A stretch of DNA of 62,974 bases from Gammaproteobacteria bacterium (GTDB lineage Bacteria > Pseudomonadota > Gammaproteobacteria > Steroidobacterales > Steroidobacteraceae), in NCBI GenBank assembly GCA_016874295.1, contig VGUH01000018.1:1-62974 (forward strand), read 5' to 3'. The notes under the pieces were generated by a model, which saw only the letters and a program-made list of their open reading frames with translations, searched no databases and was not told the origin of the DNA. Every line of letters starts with the position of its first letter. Within the stretch, counting starts at the first letter, position 1. The position numbers and the translations under genes were made by a program. Positions 23,777 to 34,671 of the stretch are shown piece after piece.

Positions 23777-25810
23777 TCAGCCACGGGGCTCGCGCAGCGC
23801 CAGTGTGGCTGCGCACAGCTTCGCGGCGACCAGCGCCACGGCATTGGCCGCCGCCAGCAGGGCCTCGCTGCGCGCGGCCTCGAGTCCCGCGACGATTTCG
23901 TGGTCCGCGCCCCGGTCGCGCAGCGCGCGGCAGGCGGTGTCGAATGCGGGCAGCGGCGGCGGCGCACGGTGGCCGAAGCGGCTCGACCAGCCGCCCTCGC
24001 CGGACCAGAAGTTGCGTTCGAAAGCGTAGGCGCGCGCGGACAGGCGCGCGCATACCCGCCCTTCATAGAGGACGGCGAGCGCTTCCAGCGCGCCGGTGGG
24101 GCCGTCCGCCCGCAGTCGCTCGAGTGCCTTGTCGAGCGCGGCCACGCGGTTGGCGTACTCGCCGGTGCGAGTTACCTGCGTGAAGTCTCCGTCCACCGCG
24201 TACAGCCATGGAACCAGCTCATGGCGCACAACCATCAGCAGGCGGTCGGCGTCCTCGCCACGCAGGCCGGCCACGTGGTCCGACTCCACCGCGGCCGCCG
24301 CATCGCGAAAATCGGCCAGGGCCGCGTTCAGCTCGTCGAACCGCACGCCTGCCAGGCGTGCGGCGTCGGCTGCGAAGCGCTCGCCGACATGGTCGGCCAG
24401 CGCGGTCAGCGCCGCGGTCTGGCGCGGCGCCGTGGCCGCGCGCGCCAGCGCGAGCGCCAGCAGGCTGAGGTCGCGCCCGAGGTTCGTGAAGCGCTCGGGA
24501 AGTACCACGTCTTCCTGCGTGTGATAAATCGCGAAGTAGCCCTCGTCCATCGAGAACAGGTGGTTGGTCGCCGCGCCGCCCAGTACGCCGTAGTTCCAGG
24601 CGTCGATGGCGCTGACGGTGTGCGGCTGCTGTGCAACCGCCTGCGCCAGGCCCAGGTCCTCGAGCACCCCGCGCTGCGCGGCCTGAACGTCCGGCGTACT
24701 GAAGAGGCGCACTTCCTTCGCGCGCCAGCCAAAACCGTCCACGTTGTAAACCAGCGCCGCATGTCGGAACACTTCTGGGTGCGCCAGCAGGAAGGCGTGC
24801 GAGCCTGCCAGCCAGTCACGCTCCGGATCCACGAGCCCTGCTTCCTCCGCGCCGACTGCGAGGAACATCAGCGAGCGGCGCGGCCGCAGGCCGGCCTGCG
24901 TGACGGCACGGGCAACCTCCAGCAACGCCGCCGTGCCGCTCACGTTGTCGAGCCCGCCCCGGAACCAGCGGTCGTAATGGGCTGAAGTCATGACCCACTG
25001 GTCGGGGTTCTCGCTTCCCTGCAGCACGCCGACGACGTTTCGCGATTGACCGTCGCGGACGTCCACCGCGCTCTCCAGCGTGATCTCCACCGCGGACTTC
25101 GCGAGTTTCTCGCGCAGGGCACGTCCCGAGGCGATGCTGATCGCGACCGCCGGCAGCTGCTCGTGCGCCCACAGGCTGTCCTGGCGCAGCGCATCCACGC
25201 GATCGCCGGAGGAGGGGTGGTCGTAAAAGACGATGGCCGCGGCGCCATGCTGTGCTGCCTCGGTCACCTGCAACGGCGGCCAGTCGCGCTGCTCGCGGCG
25301 CACCAGCACCGCTTTGCCTCGCACGTCGCCGGCCCGCGCGTAGTCCGCCGCGTAGCCGTCGCCGACATGGACCAGCGTGGCGCGTAGCCGCGTGCCGCCG
25401 GCCTCGTTGCCGCGCGCAAATGGCACGCCGTCGCGCCGCCCGCTGACCGCGCCGGCCGCGTGCAGCGCAATCGCCGCGAGCGGCTCGCCGTCGATGTGCA
25501 GCCGCGGCACCGTGTAGCGATAGGCACGCACCGGGAAGGTTTCGATGCGTGTTGCGAGGCCGAGCTCGCGGAAGCGCCGCGCGATGGTCTCGGCGAGCGC
25601 GGTCTCTTCCGGGCTGCCGGCCACCACCGAGCCTTCGCCCACGCCCTGCGCGATGCCGGCGGCACTGGCCGCGATGAGCTGCATGTCGGCCAGCGCGCGC
25701 CCAGCGTCGAGCGCATCGAGCACGCGCTGCTCGTCGGGTGTGATGGCGGGCGCCGCGGCCGAGGCCCGGCCGAGGATCGTGAGTGCTGTGGCGAGCAGGA
25801 GGGCGAGCAA
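23777..25810 (-). CDS. Secreted M28-family metallopeptidase
   Basis: This 677-residue protein has an N-terminal signal peptide (LALLLATALTILGRASA). A PA-type insert lies near residues 120-240, then the zinc-peptidase core: SAHYDRWFRGGLDNVSGTA (His and bridging Asp), GAEEAGL (catalytic Glu and zinc Glu), YNVDGFG (Asp) and a final His in AIYHTQEDVV. All five zinc ligands and the base are present. Members are aminopeptidases or carboxypeptidases. The C-terminal 200 residues are helical and longer than in minimal M28 enzymes. It follows the urate-oxidase-N gene by 4 bases and precedes the TonB receptor by 59, so it is probably part of the same run. Confidence 0.9.
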   Translation of the reverse strand: MLALLLATALTILGRASAAAPAITPDEQRVLDALDAGRALADMQLIAASAAGIAQGVGEGSVVAGSPEETALAETIARRFRELGLATRIETFPVRAYRYTVPRLHIDGEPLAAIALHAAGAVSGRRDGVPFARGNEAGGTRLRATLVHVGDGYAADYARAGDVRGKAVLVRREQRDWPPLQVTEAAQHGAAAIVFYDHPSSGDRVDALRQDSLWAHEQLPAVAISIASGRALREKLAKSAVEITLESAVDVRDGQSRNVVGVLQGSENPDQWVMTSAHYDRWFRGGLDNVSGTAALLEVARAVTQAGLRPRRSLMFLAVGAEEAGLVDPERDWLAGSHAFLLAHPEVFRHAALVYNVDGFGWRAKEVRLFSTPDVQAAQRGVLEDLGLAQAVAQQPHTVSAIDAWNYGVLGGAATNHLFSMDEGYFAIYHTQEDVVLPERFTNLGRDLSLLALALARAATAPRQTAALTALADHVGERFAADAARLAGVRFDELNAALADFRDAAAAVESDHVAGLRGEDADRLLMVVRHELVPWLYAVDGDFTQVTRTGEYANRVAALDKALERLRADGPTGALEALAVLYEGRVCARLSARAYAFERNFWSGEGGWSSRFGHRAPPPLPAFDTACRALRDRGADHEIVAGLEAARSEALLAAANAVALVAAKLCAATLALREPRG

Positions 25811-25814
25811 ATAC

Positions 25815-26423
25815 CTACAACGGCAGGCCGTGCATCTGTCCGCCCATGCACATGAGCATTGGCACGGACAGGATGAAATTGGTGCGCGATGCGTAGAGCG
25901 CAGTCTTGCGCGCGGCGGCCTTTTGCTCGTCCGTGGCCGGCTTCAGCCCGAGGATCTTCTGCTGGTTCGGCCAGATGAAGACCCAGACGTTGAACAGCAT
26001 GATGGTGCCGAGCCACACTCCGACGCCGATCGTGCGGAATCCCGGCTGCAACGTGAACGCGCGCACGAATGCGCCGCTGTCGCCGAAGCCGCTTCCGAGA
26101 TACCAGGCGCCGGTGATCCAGGTGACGACGGCTGCCCACCGGAACCAGAACAGCGCCTTGGGCGCGATGTACTTGCTGATGCCCGCCCCGCCGGGTCCGC
26201 CCTTGTCGGCCGCAGCGTCCGCGAGCCCCGGCACCTGCACGACGTTGAAGTAGTAGAGGAGTCCGATCCACATGACACCCGAAACGATGTGCAGCCAGCG
26301 ACCGAGCTGCGCGTGGCTGAAAGCGATCTCGGTGCCCGCACCGATCGTGAGCCAGATGCTGACGATGGCCGCCAGCACGAACGCCGTGATGAAGGAACCC
26401 TTGACGCTCAAGAGCGGATTCAT
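25815..26423 (-). CDS. Urate oxidase N-terminal (PuuD-type) membrane protein without cytochrome domain
   Basis: This 202-residue protein matches the membrane domain of PuuD-type urate hydroxylases. It has about four or five hydrophobic helices, including GRWLHIVSGVMWIGLLYYFN (His and Trp on a helix) and KALFWFRWAAVVTWITGAWY. The NVWVFIWPNQQKILGL segment follows. Full PuuD has an additional C-terminal cytochrome c; here the protein ends at QMHGLPL with no CxxCH. The stand-alone form is common in bacteria without purine catabolism, so urate oxidation is not established. No other purine genes are nearby. Haem binding through the conserved His residues is plausible. Confidence 0.82.
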   Translation of the reverse strand: MNPLLSVKGSFITAFVLAAIVSIWLTIGAGTEIAFSHAQLGRWLHIVSGVMWIGLLYYFNVVQVPGLADAAADKGGPGGAGISKYIAPKALFWFRWAAVVTWITGAWYLGSGFGDSGAFVRAFTLQPGFRTIGVGVWLGTIMLFNVWVFIWPNQQKILGLKPATDEQKAAARKTALYASRTNFILSVPMLMCMGGQMHGLPL

Positions 26424-26497
26424 GGCGCGCCTCCCCTAGGTTCGTTGAAGAATAGGGCAACGCACCCCATAATTCAAACAGTTAGGCCACCAACCCG

Positions 26498-26723
26498 ATG
26501 GACGAACGCGGCCCCGGTTCTCCCTGTCTCAACCTCTGCGTGCTGGACGGTCAGGGCGTGTGCCCTCTGCGTGCTGGACGGTCAGGGCGTGTGCCGCGGC
26601 TGCCACCGGACACTGGACGACATCTCGGGGTGGCTCAGGATGACGCCGGCGGAACAATGGGCGGCGGTCGCCCGCGCGGACGCGCGGCGGCTCGCAGCCG
26701 AAAAGGAGCGTGGACGACGATGA
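26498..26723 (+). pseudogene. DUF1289 protein gene, frameshifted by a 31-bp tandem duplication
   Basis: The gene starts MDERGPGSPCLNLCVLDGQG (the SPC-x-x-x-C start of DUF1289). A directly repeated 31-bp unit then shifts the frame. In the other frame the rest is intact: CRGCHRTLDDISGWLRMTPA and the end AEQWAAVARADARRLAAEKE. Removing one copy restores a normal 64-residue DUF1289 protein with the four-Cys pattern. With both copies present, the first frame runs without a stop into grxD. The proper stop (26721-26723) overlaps the grxD start as ATGA. The function of DUF1289 proteins is unknown. Slippage between the copies could restore the gene, and a read or assembly error is not excluded. Confidence 0.85.
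26533..26594. repeat. Perfect 31-bp tandem duplication
   Basis: Two identical 31-bp units (26533-26563 and 26564-26594) lie head to tail inside the DUF1289 gene, beginning CCTCTGCGTGCTGG and ending GGGCGTGTGC. Because 31 is not a multiple of three, the duplication breaks the frame. The absence of any difference between copies implies a recent event. Confidence 0.97.
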
Positions 26724-27049
26724 TCGACGAAGCAACCACCCGCAAGATCCGTGAGCACCTCGATGCCGCACCGGTCGTGCTGTTCATGAAGGGCACGCCG
26801 GATTTCCCGCAGTGCGGCTTCTCCGCGCAGACCGCGGGTGCGCTACGCGCGCTTAAGGCGAACTACCGGCACGTCAACATCTTCGAGGAGCCGGAGTTGC
26901 GCGAGGCGCTCAAGGCCTACTCGAACTGGCCGACCTACCCGCAGCTCTACGTCAATGGCGAGCTGGTCGGCGGCTGTGACATCGTCACCGAGATGTACCG
27001 CTCCGGCGAGCTCAAGTCGCTGCTGCAGGAAGCCGGCGCGATCACGTAG
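26720..27049 (+). CDS. grxD: Monothiol glutaredoxin (Grx4 type)
   Basis: This 109-residue protein binds and transfers [2Fe-2S] clusters together with glutathione and BolA proteins. The motif FMKGTPDFPQCGFSAQ contains the monothiol CGFS active site (Cys about residue 34), and the family motifs WPTYPQLYVNGELVGGCDIV follow with the glutathione-binding TYPQ and GGCD. It normally starts at ATG 26720, coupled to the DUF1289 stop. Because of the upstream duplication, ribosomes starting at 26498 would make a DUF1289-like leader fused in frame to GrxD. The stop codon TAG (27047-27049) lies inside a long palindrome. Confidence 0.95.
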   Translation: MIDEATTRKIREHLDAAPVVLFMKGTPDFPQCGFSAQTAGALRALKANYRHVNIFEEPELREALKAYSNWPTYPQLYVNGELVGGCDIVTEMYRSGELKSLLQEAGAIT

Positions 27050-27124
27050 GACGGTGCCGGGTCGCACTTATCGTACTTATTGCCTCGCAATAAGTACGAT
27101 AAGTGCGACCCGGCACCGTCCTAC
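27046..27124. repeat. Perfect 79-nt palindrome (37-bp arms, 5-nt loop) between grxD and rnt
   Basis: The left arm, 27046-27082, begins GTAGGACGGTGCCGGGTCGC. The right arm, 27088-27124, is its exact reverse complement, and CCTCG forms the loop. It spans the grxD stop codon and ends 5 bases before the rnt stop on the other strand, so it can serve as a bidirectional transcription end for these convergent genes. The length and perfection are beyond a normal terminator and suggest a mobile REP/BIME-type or MITE-like repeat. The GGTGCCGGGTCGCACTTAT part resembles repeat families scattered in gammaproteobacterial genomes. Confidence 0.93.
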
Positions 27125-27129
27125 TCTTC

Positions 27130-27822
27130 CTACTCCGGTGCTGGTTCGAGCAGCGGGTTGGGGGGCTCGGCTTCCGGAGCCGGCGTCGCCGCGAGGCGTT
27201 CGGCGGCGGCATCAAACAGCGGCCGGAACTGGTTGCAGACCACGCAGAAAAGGTCGGCCGTCCGCTCAGCGTCGTAGGACGCGGAGTGCGCCTCTCCCGA
27301 ATTCCACTCGAGCCCCGCGGCCTGAATCGCCCGCGACAGCACGGTCTGCCCGAAGGCGACGCCCGCAAGCGTCGCCGTATCGAAGCTGGAGAACGGGTGG
27401 AACGGGTTGCGCCGGATCCCGGCGCGCGTGACCGCAGCATTGAGGAACCCGAGGTCGAAGGACGCGTTGTGACCGACTAGGATCGCGCGCGTGCACTGCT
27501 GCTCGCGCACCGCGCGGCGCACCTCGCCGAAGATTGCGCCGAGCGCGTCGCCCTCGGTCGACGCGATCCGCAGCGGGTGGTACGGGTCGATGCCGTTGAC
27601 GGCGAGCGAGGCCGGATCGAGCCGCCCGCCCTCGAAGGGCTTCACGTGCTGGCGATGGGTCGCGCCGCGCAGCAGCCGCCCCTCGGCGTCGATCTCGATC
27701 AGCACGGCGGCGATCTCGAGCAACGCGTCCGTCGCGGCGTTGAAGCCGCCGGTTTCCACGTCCACCACGACCGGCAGGAAGCCGCGGAAGCGGTCCCGCA
27801 TCAGCGGCGCGGTAGGGCTCAC
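27130..27822 (-). CDS. rnt: Ribonuclease T
   Basis: This 230-residue DEDDh exonuclease trims the 3' ends of tRNA and other stable RNAs. Typical RNase T segments are [20 protein letters not shown] (catalytic Asp and Glu), [15 protein letters not shown] (Asp) and [16 protein letters not shown] (His and Asp). The GTG at 27822 gives the usual short leader before DRFRGF and overlaps the pyrC stop as GTGA, so it is translated after pyrC. The C-terminal tail ([17 protein letters not shown]) is longer than in E. coli and Pro/Glu-rich. Confidence 0.94.
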   Translation of the reverse strand: MSPTAPLMRDRFRGFLPVVVDVETGGFNAATDALLEIAAVLIEIDAEGRLLRGATHRQHVKPFEGGRLDPASLAVNGIDPYHPLRIASTEGDALGAIFGEVRRAVREQQCTRAILVGHNASFDLGFLNAAVTRAGIRRNPFHPFSSFDTATLAGVAFGQTVLSRAIQAAGLEWNSGEAHSASYDAERTADLFCVVCNQFRPLFDAAAERLAATPAPEAEPPNPLLEPAPE

Positions 27823-28880
27823 GGCGCGCCGCCCGCGTCGCGCAGCTGCCAGGCGAGTGTCTCGCCGGCGCACATCGGCACGATCTCGCCCGCGCCGAAA
27901 GGCAGGCTCTCCGGGACCGTCCAGGCGCGGCGTTCGAGCGTTACGCGTCCCTGGTTGCGGGGCAGCCGGTAGAAGTCCGCGCCGTTGAAACTGGAAAAGG
28001 ACTCCAGACGATCGAGTCGGCCAGCCTCCTCAAACGCACGCGCGTACAGCTCGAGCGCGGCCGGGGCGGAGAACACGCCCGCGCAGCCGCAGGCCGTCTC
28101 CTTGGCGTAACGCTCGTGCGGCGCGCTGTCGGTGCCGAGGAAGAAGCGCGGGTCGCCGGCGATCGCGGCCGCAACCAGCGCCTCGCGGTCGCGCTCGCGC
28201 TTCAGGATCGGCAGGCAGTACAGGTGTGGACGCAAGCCGCCGCGAAACATCGCGCCGCGGTTGTATAGCAGGTGCTGCGGCGTGATCGTCGCCGCGACCT
28301 TCCCGGCGCCCGCGCGCACGAACTCGACGCCGGCGCGGGTGGTCACGTGCTCGAGCACGACGCGCAGCCCGGGGTGACGCGCGACCAGCGGGGCGAGTTC
28401 GCGCTCGATGAAGACGCTCTCGCGGTCGTAGGGGTCGACGTCGTCGCCGGTTGCCTCGCCGTGCACCTGCAGCACGACGTCGCGTTCCTCCATGCGCTCG
28501 AACGCCGCCGCGCAGCGCGCCAGCGAGGTGACTCCGGCGTCCGAATGCGTGGTCGCGCCGGCCGGGTAGAGCTTCACGCCGGCGACGAAGCCGCTCGCCG
28601 CGGCGCGGTCGATCTCCGCGGGCGAGGTCGTGTCGGTCAGGTAGAGCGTCATCAGCGGCTCGAACGACATGCCCGCCGGCAGCGCCGCCCGGATGCGGTC
28701 GCGATAACGCGCCGCCTGCTTGACGGTCGTCACGGGCGGCCGGAGGTTCGGCATGACGATCGCGCGCGCGAAGGCGCGCGCCGTGTAGCCGAGGACCGAC
28801 GCCAGCTCGGCGCCATCCCGCAGGTGCAGGTGCCAGTCGTCCGGCCGCGTGATCGTCAGTGTGGAAACCGGGCTCGACAA
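27819..28880 (-). CDS. pyrC: Dihydroorotase, class II
   Basis: This 353-residue zinc enzyme of pyrimidine synthesis cyclises carbamoyl aspartate. The first zinc site is [10 protein letters not shown], the carbamylated lysine lies in [11 protein letters not shown], further His ligands are in VVLQVHGEA and [10 protein letters not shown], and the catalytic Asp is in FLGTDSAPH. The length matches the PyrC of E. coli (348). The start is TTG at 28880 ([20 protein letters not shown]), because no ATG or GTG gives the normal leader. It is divergent from aceE with an 86-base gap. Confidence 0.94.
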   Translation of the reverse strand: MSSPVSTLTITRPDDWHLHLRDGAELASVLGYTARAFARAIVMPNLRPPVTTVKQAARYRDRIRAALPAGMSFEPLMTLYLTDTTSPAEIDRAAASGFVAGVKLYPAGATTHSDAGVTSLARCAAAFERMEERDVVLQVHGEATGDDVDPYDRESVFIERELAPLVARHPGLRVVLEHVTTRAGVEFVRAGAGKVAATITPQHLLYNRGAMFRGGLRPHLYCLPILKRERDREALVAAAIAGDPRFFLGTDSAPHERYAKETACGCAGVFSAPAALELYARAFEEAGRLDRLESFSSFNGADFYRLPRNQGRVTLERRAWTVPESLPFGAGEIVPMCAGETLAWQLRDAGGAP

Positions 28881-28966
28881 GGGGATTTCATTCTTGACCC
28901 GTGGGCGCCGCAGACCGGATCATATCGGGCCTGCCGCCGGCGTGGGAATGAATCCGAGGCACCTCG

Positions 28967-31630
<2,664 letters not shown>

Positions 31631-31636
31631 GCGCGC

Positions 31637-32935
31637 GTGGCCGGGAAAACCACCACCGTCGTCGTGCCCGACCTCGGCGATTTCGCCGACGTCGAGGTGA
31701 TCGAAGTCATGGTGAAGACCGGCGACGACGTCGCCGTCGAGACGCCGCTCATCACGCTCGAGACCGACAAGGCGACGATGGACGTGCCGTCCACCGTTGC
31801 CGGCCGCGTCGCGGAAGTCGTCGTGAAGAAGGGCGAGCGCGTCTCGAAGGGTTCGCCGATCGCGATCGTCGAGACCGCCGCGACGGCCGCGGCTGCCCCG
31901 AAACCCGCCGCCGCGGCACCCGCAGCGGCGCCGCCTGCGCCGAGCCCGGAGGCGACCGTGCGGATGACCGCCCCGGCGGCGGCTCCGGCCGCGGCCCCGG
32001 CCGCGGCGCCGCCCGCCGACAACCGCGCGGCGCACGCGAGCCCGGGCGTGCGGCGCTTCGCGCGCGAGCTCGGCGTCGACCTCGCGCGCGTCGCGGGCAC
32101 GGGATTCAAGGGCCGCATCAGCGAGGACGACGTCAGGGCCTGGGTCAAGAAGGCGCTTGCATCGCCCTCGCAGGCGATGACCCCGGGCGGCGCGCTGCCG
32201 AGGGTGCACGAGGTGGACTTCGCGGCCTTCGGGCCGGTCGAGGTCAAGCCCCTCGGCCGCATCCAGAAGATCTCGGGCGCGCGCCTGCAGGCGGCCTGGG
32301 TCAATATCCCGCACGTCACGCAGCACGACGAGGCGGACATCACTGAGCTCGAGAAGCTGCGCGCCTCGCTGAAGGACCGCGCCGCGAGCCGCGGCATCAA
32401 GCTGACGCCGCTCGCTTTCATCGCGCGCGCCTGCGCCAGGGTCATCGCCCGGTTCCCGAATTTCAATGCTTCGCTGGACGCGGGCGGTCAGAACCTGGTG
32501 TTCAAGAAGTACTTCCACCTCGGCTTTGCCGCGGACACGCCGAACGGGCTGGTCGTGCCCGTGATCCGCGATGCCGGCCGCAAGGACATCTATGAGCTCG
32601 CCCGCGACCTCGGCGAGCTGGCCGGCAAGGCGCGCGCCGGCAAGTTGACCGCAGGCGAGATGCAGGGCGGCTGCTTCACGATCTCGAGTCTCGGCGGCAT
32701 CGGCGGCACGGCTTTCACGCCGATCATCAACGCGCCCGAGGTCGCGATCCTCGGCGTCTCGCGCTCGCAGCAGCGGCCCGTGTGGCAGGGCGGCGGGTTC
32801 GAACCACGCCTGATGCTGCCGTTGTCGCTCTCCTACGACCACCGCGTGATCGACGGCGCCGAGGCGGTGCGCTTCGTGGTCGCGCTCGCGGAGGCGCTCG
32901 CGGCGCCCGGCGCTCTCACCGAGGCGGTGCCTTGA
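31637..32935 (+). CDS. aceF: Dihydrolipoamide acetyltransferase, pyruvate dehydrogenase E2
   Basis: This 432-residue core subunit has a single lipoyl domain (residues 1-75, Lys in ETDKATMDVP), a flexible Ala/Pro linker (about 78-130), a peripheral-subunit-binding domain (about 132-168, SPGVRRFARELGVDLARV) and the catalytic domain (about 200-432) with the HRVIDG active-site motif in SYDHRVIDGAEAV. E. coli AceF has three lipoyl domains; here one is in E2 and another is on E3 (next gene). The GTG/ATG region at 31637 follows aceE by 6 bases, and the stop overlaps lpd. Confidence 0.96.
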   Translation: MAGKTTTVVVPDLGDFADVEVIEVMVKTGDDVAVETPLITLETDKATMDVPSTVAGRVAEVVVKKGERVSKGSPIAIVETAATAAAAPKPAAAAPAAAPPAPSPEATVRMTAPAAAPAAAPAAAPPADNRAAHASPGVRRFARELGVDLARVAGTGFKGRISEDDVRAWVKKALASPSQAMTPGGALPRVHEVDFAAFGPVEVKPLGRIQKISGARLQAAWVNIPHVTQHDEADITELEKLRASLKDRAASRGIKLTPLAFIARACARVIARFPNFNASLDAGGQNLVFKKYFHLGFAADTPNGLVVPVIRDAGRKDIYELARDLGELAGKARAGKLTAGEMQGGCFTISSLGGIGGTAFTPIINAPEVAILGVSRSQQRPVWQGGGFEPRLMLPLSLSYDHRVIDGAEAVRFVVALAEALAAPGALTEAVP

Positions 32936-34671
32936 GCCGGGCGATCGAGCAGCGCGTCCCGGATCTCGGCGAATTCAAGGACGTCGAAGTCGTCGAAGTG
33001 CTGGTCAGGCCGGGCGACCGCGTGGAGCCCGAGACGCCGCTCATCACACTCGAGACCGACAAGGCGACCATGGACGTGCCGGCGACCGCCGGCGGCGTGA
33101 TCCAGGACGTAAAGGTGAAGAAGGGCGACCGCGTCTCGAAAGACACGCTGATCGCCCTGCTGCAGGCGGGTACCGGCGACACGGTACGGATTCCGGCGTT
33201 GGCCGAGTCGGTGGCGCCGGAGCGGGCGGAGCCGGGCGAGGCGGCACCGGGCGAGGCGGCGCCGGACCTCACGGCGCAACTGCTCGTGATCGGCGCAGGC
33301 CCCGGCGGCTACACCGCGGCGTTCCATGCCGCCGACCTCGGGCTTTCCGTGACGCTCGTCGACCGCTGGCCGCAGCTCGGCGGAGTCTGCCTCAATGTCG
33401 GCTGCATTCCCTCGAAAGCGTTGCTGCACGCCGCGCGGGTGATCGAGGAAGCCCACGCGATGTCGGAGCATGGCATCAGGTTCCAGGCGCCGGAAATCGA
33501 CCCCGCTGCGCTCAAGCAGTGGAAGAACCGCATCGTCGGCAAGCTGACCGCCGGGCTCTCGACCCTCGCCAGGCAGCGCAAGGTCACCGTGTTGCGGGCG
33601 ACCGCGCGCTTTGTCTCGCCGCACCGCGTCGAGCTGGTGGATGCGGAGGGCGCGCGCAGGATCATCGGCTTCGAGCAGTGTATCGTCGCCGCGGGCTCGG
33701 AGCCGGCGCGCATCCCGGGCCTGCCCGACGACCCGCGCGTCGTCGACTCCACGGGCGCGCTCGACCTGGCCGGCATTCCGGAGCGTTTCCTGGTCATCGG
33801 CGGCGGCATCATCGGCCTTGAGATGGCCTGCGTGTACGACGCGCTCGGTGCCGAGGTGAGCGTCGTCGAGCTGACCGATACGCTGATGCCGGGCTGCGAC
33901 CGCGACCTCGTGCGGCCGCTGGAAAAGCGGCTCAAGTCGCGCTACGCGGCGGTCCTCACCGGCACCAGGGTCAGCGGCGTCAAGGCGACCGACGGCGGCC
34001 TCGAAATCTCGTTCGCCGGCAAGGACGCACCGCAGCCGGCACTGTACGACCGCGTGCTGTGCGCCGTCGGGCGCGTGCCGAACGGCAAGGCGATCCACGC
34101 CGGGGCGGCGGGCGTCACGGTCGATGAACGCGGTTACATTGCGGTCGACCGGCAGATGCGCACAAACGTCCCGCACATCTTCGCGATCGGCGACATCGTG
34201 GGGCAGCCGATGCTGGCCCACAAGGCGACGCACGAAGGAAAAGTCGCGGCCGAGGTCGCGGCCGGGCAGAAGAGCGCTTTCGACGCGCGCGCGATCCCGT
34301 CGGTCGCCTACACCGACCCGGAAGTCGCCTGGGCCGGCCTGACCGAAACCGAAGCCAGGGCGACCGGCCGGGCCTTCGAGAAGGGCATGTTTCCCTGGGT
34401 GGCGAGCGGCCGCTCGCTCGCGCTCAATCGCGACGACGGATTCACCAAGCTGCTGTTCGACCCGGACACGCACCGCGTGATCGGCGGCGGCATCGTCGGC
34501 ACCAATGCCGGCGAGCTCATCTCCGAGGTCGCGCTCGCGATCGAAATGGGAGCGACCGCGGCCGACGTCGGTCTCACCGTCCACCCGCACCCGACGCTCT
34601 CGGAAACCGTCGCCTTCGCGGCCGAAGCCTGGGAGGGCACGCTCACGGACCTTTTCATCCCGAAGAAGTGA
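32932..34671 (+). CDS. lpd: Dihydrolipoamide dehydrogenase with N-terminal lipoyl domain
   Basis: This 579-residue E3 has a lipoyl domain at residues 1-80 (LITLETDKATMDVPATAGGV), a Pro/Glu/Ala linker and a full flavoprotein disulfide reductase. FAD binding is in LLVIGAGPGGYTAAFHAADL, the redox pair is in GGVCLNVGCIPSKALLH, the NAD site is FLVIGGGIIGLEMACVY, and the closing HPHPTLSET holds the His-Glu base. The TTG start at 32932 overlaps the aceF stop (TTGA). A lipoyl-E3 fusion is known in several Proteobacteria. It may compensate for the single lipoyl domain in E2. The 3' end overlaps nth by 17 bases on the other strand. Confidence 0.96.
   Translation: MSRAIEQRVPDLGEFKDVEVVEVLVRPGDRVEPETPLITLETDKATMDVPATAGGVIQDVKVKKGDRVSKDTLIALLQAGTGDTVRIPALAESVAPERAEPGEAAPGEAAPDLTAQLLVIGAGPGGYTAAFHAADLGLSVTLVDRWPQLGGVCLNVGCIPSKALLHAARVIEEAHAMSEHGIRFQAPEIDPAALKQWKNRIVGKLTAGLSTLARQRKVTVLRATARFVSPHRVELVDAEGARRIIGFEQCIVAAGSEPARIPGLPDDPRVVDSTGALDLAGIPERFLVIGGGIIGLEMACVYDALGAEVSVVELTDTLMPGCDRDLVRPLEKRLKSRYAAVLTGTRVSGVKATDGGLEISFAGKDAPQPALYDRVLCAVGRVPNGKAIHAGAAGVTVDERGYIAVDRQMRTNVPHIFAIGDIVGQPMLAHKATHEGKVAAEVAAGQKSAFDARAIPSVAYTDPEVAWAGLTETEARATGRAFEKGMFPWVASGRSLALNRDDGFTKLLFDPDTHRVIGGGIVGTNAGELISEVALAIEMGATAADVGLTVHPHPTLSETVAFAAEAWEGTLTDLFIPKK

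Noticed and set aside
26498-27049. A true DUF1289-GrxD fusion protein
   Set aside because: The first-frame sequence after the duplication is nonsense, while the DUF1289 remainder survives in the other frame. It is a frameshift, not an evolved fusion.
28881-28966. aceE promoter made of TTGACC and a TCATAT-like box
   Set aside because: The spacing is about 19-20 bases and the match is weak, so I do not list it as a feature.
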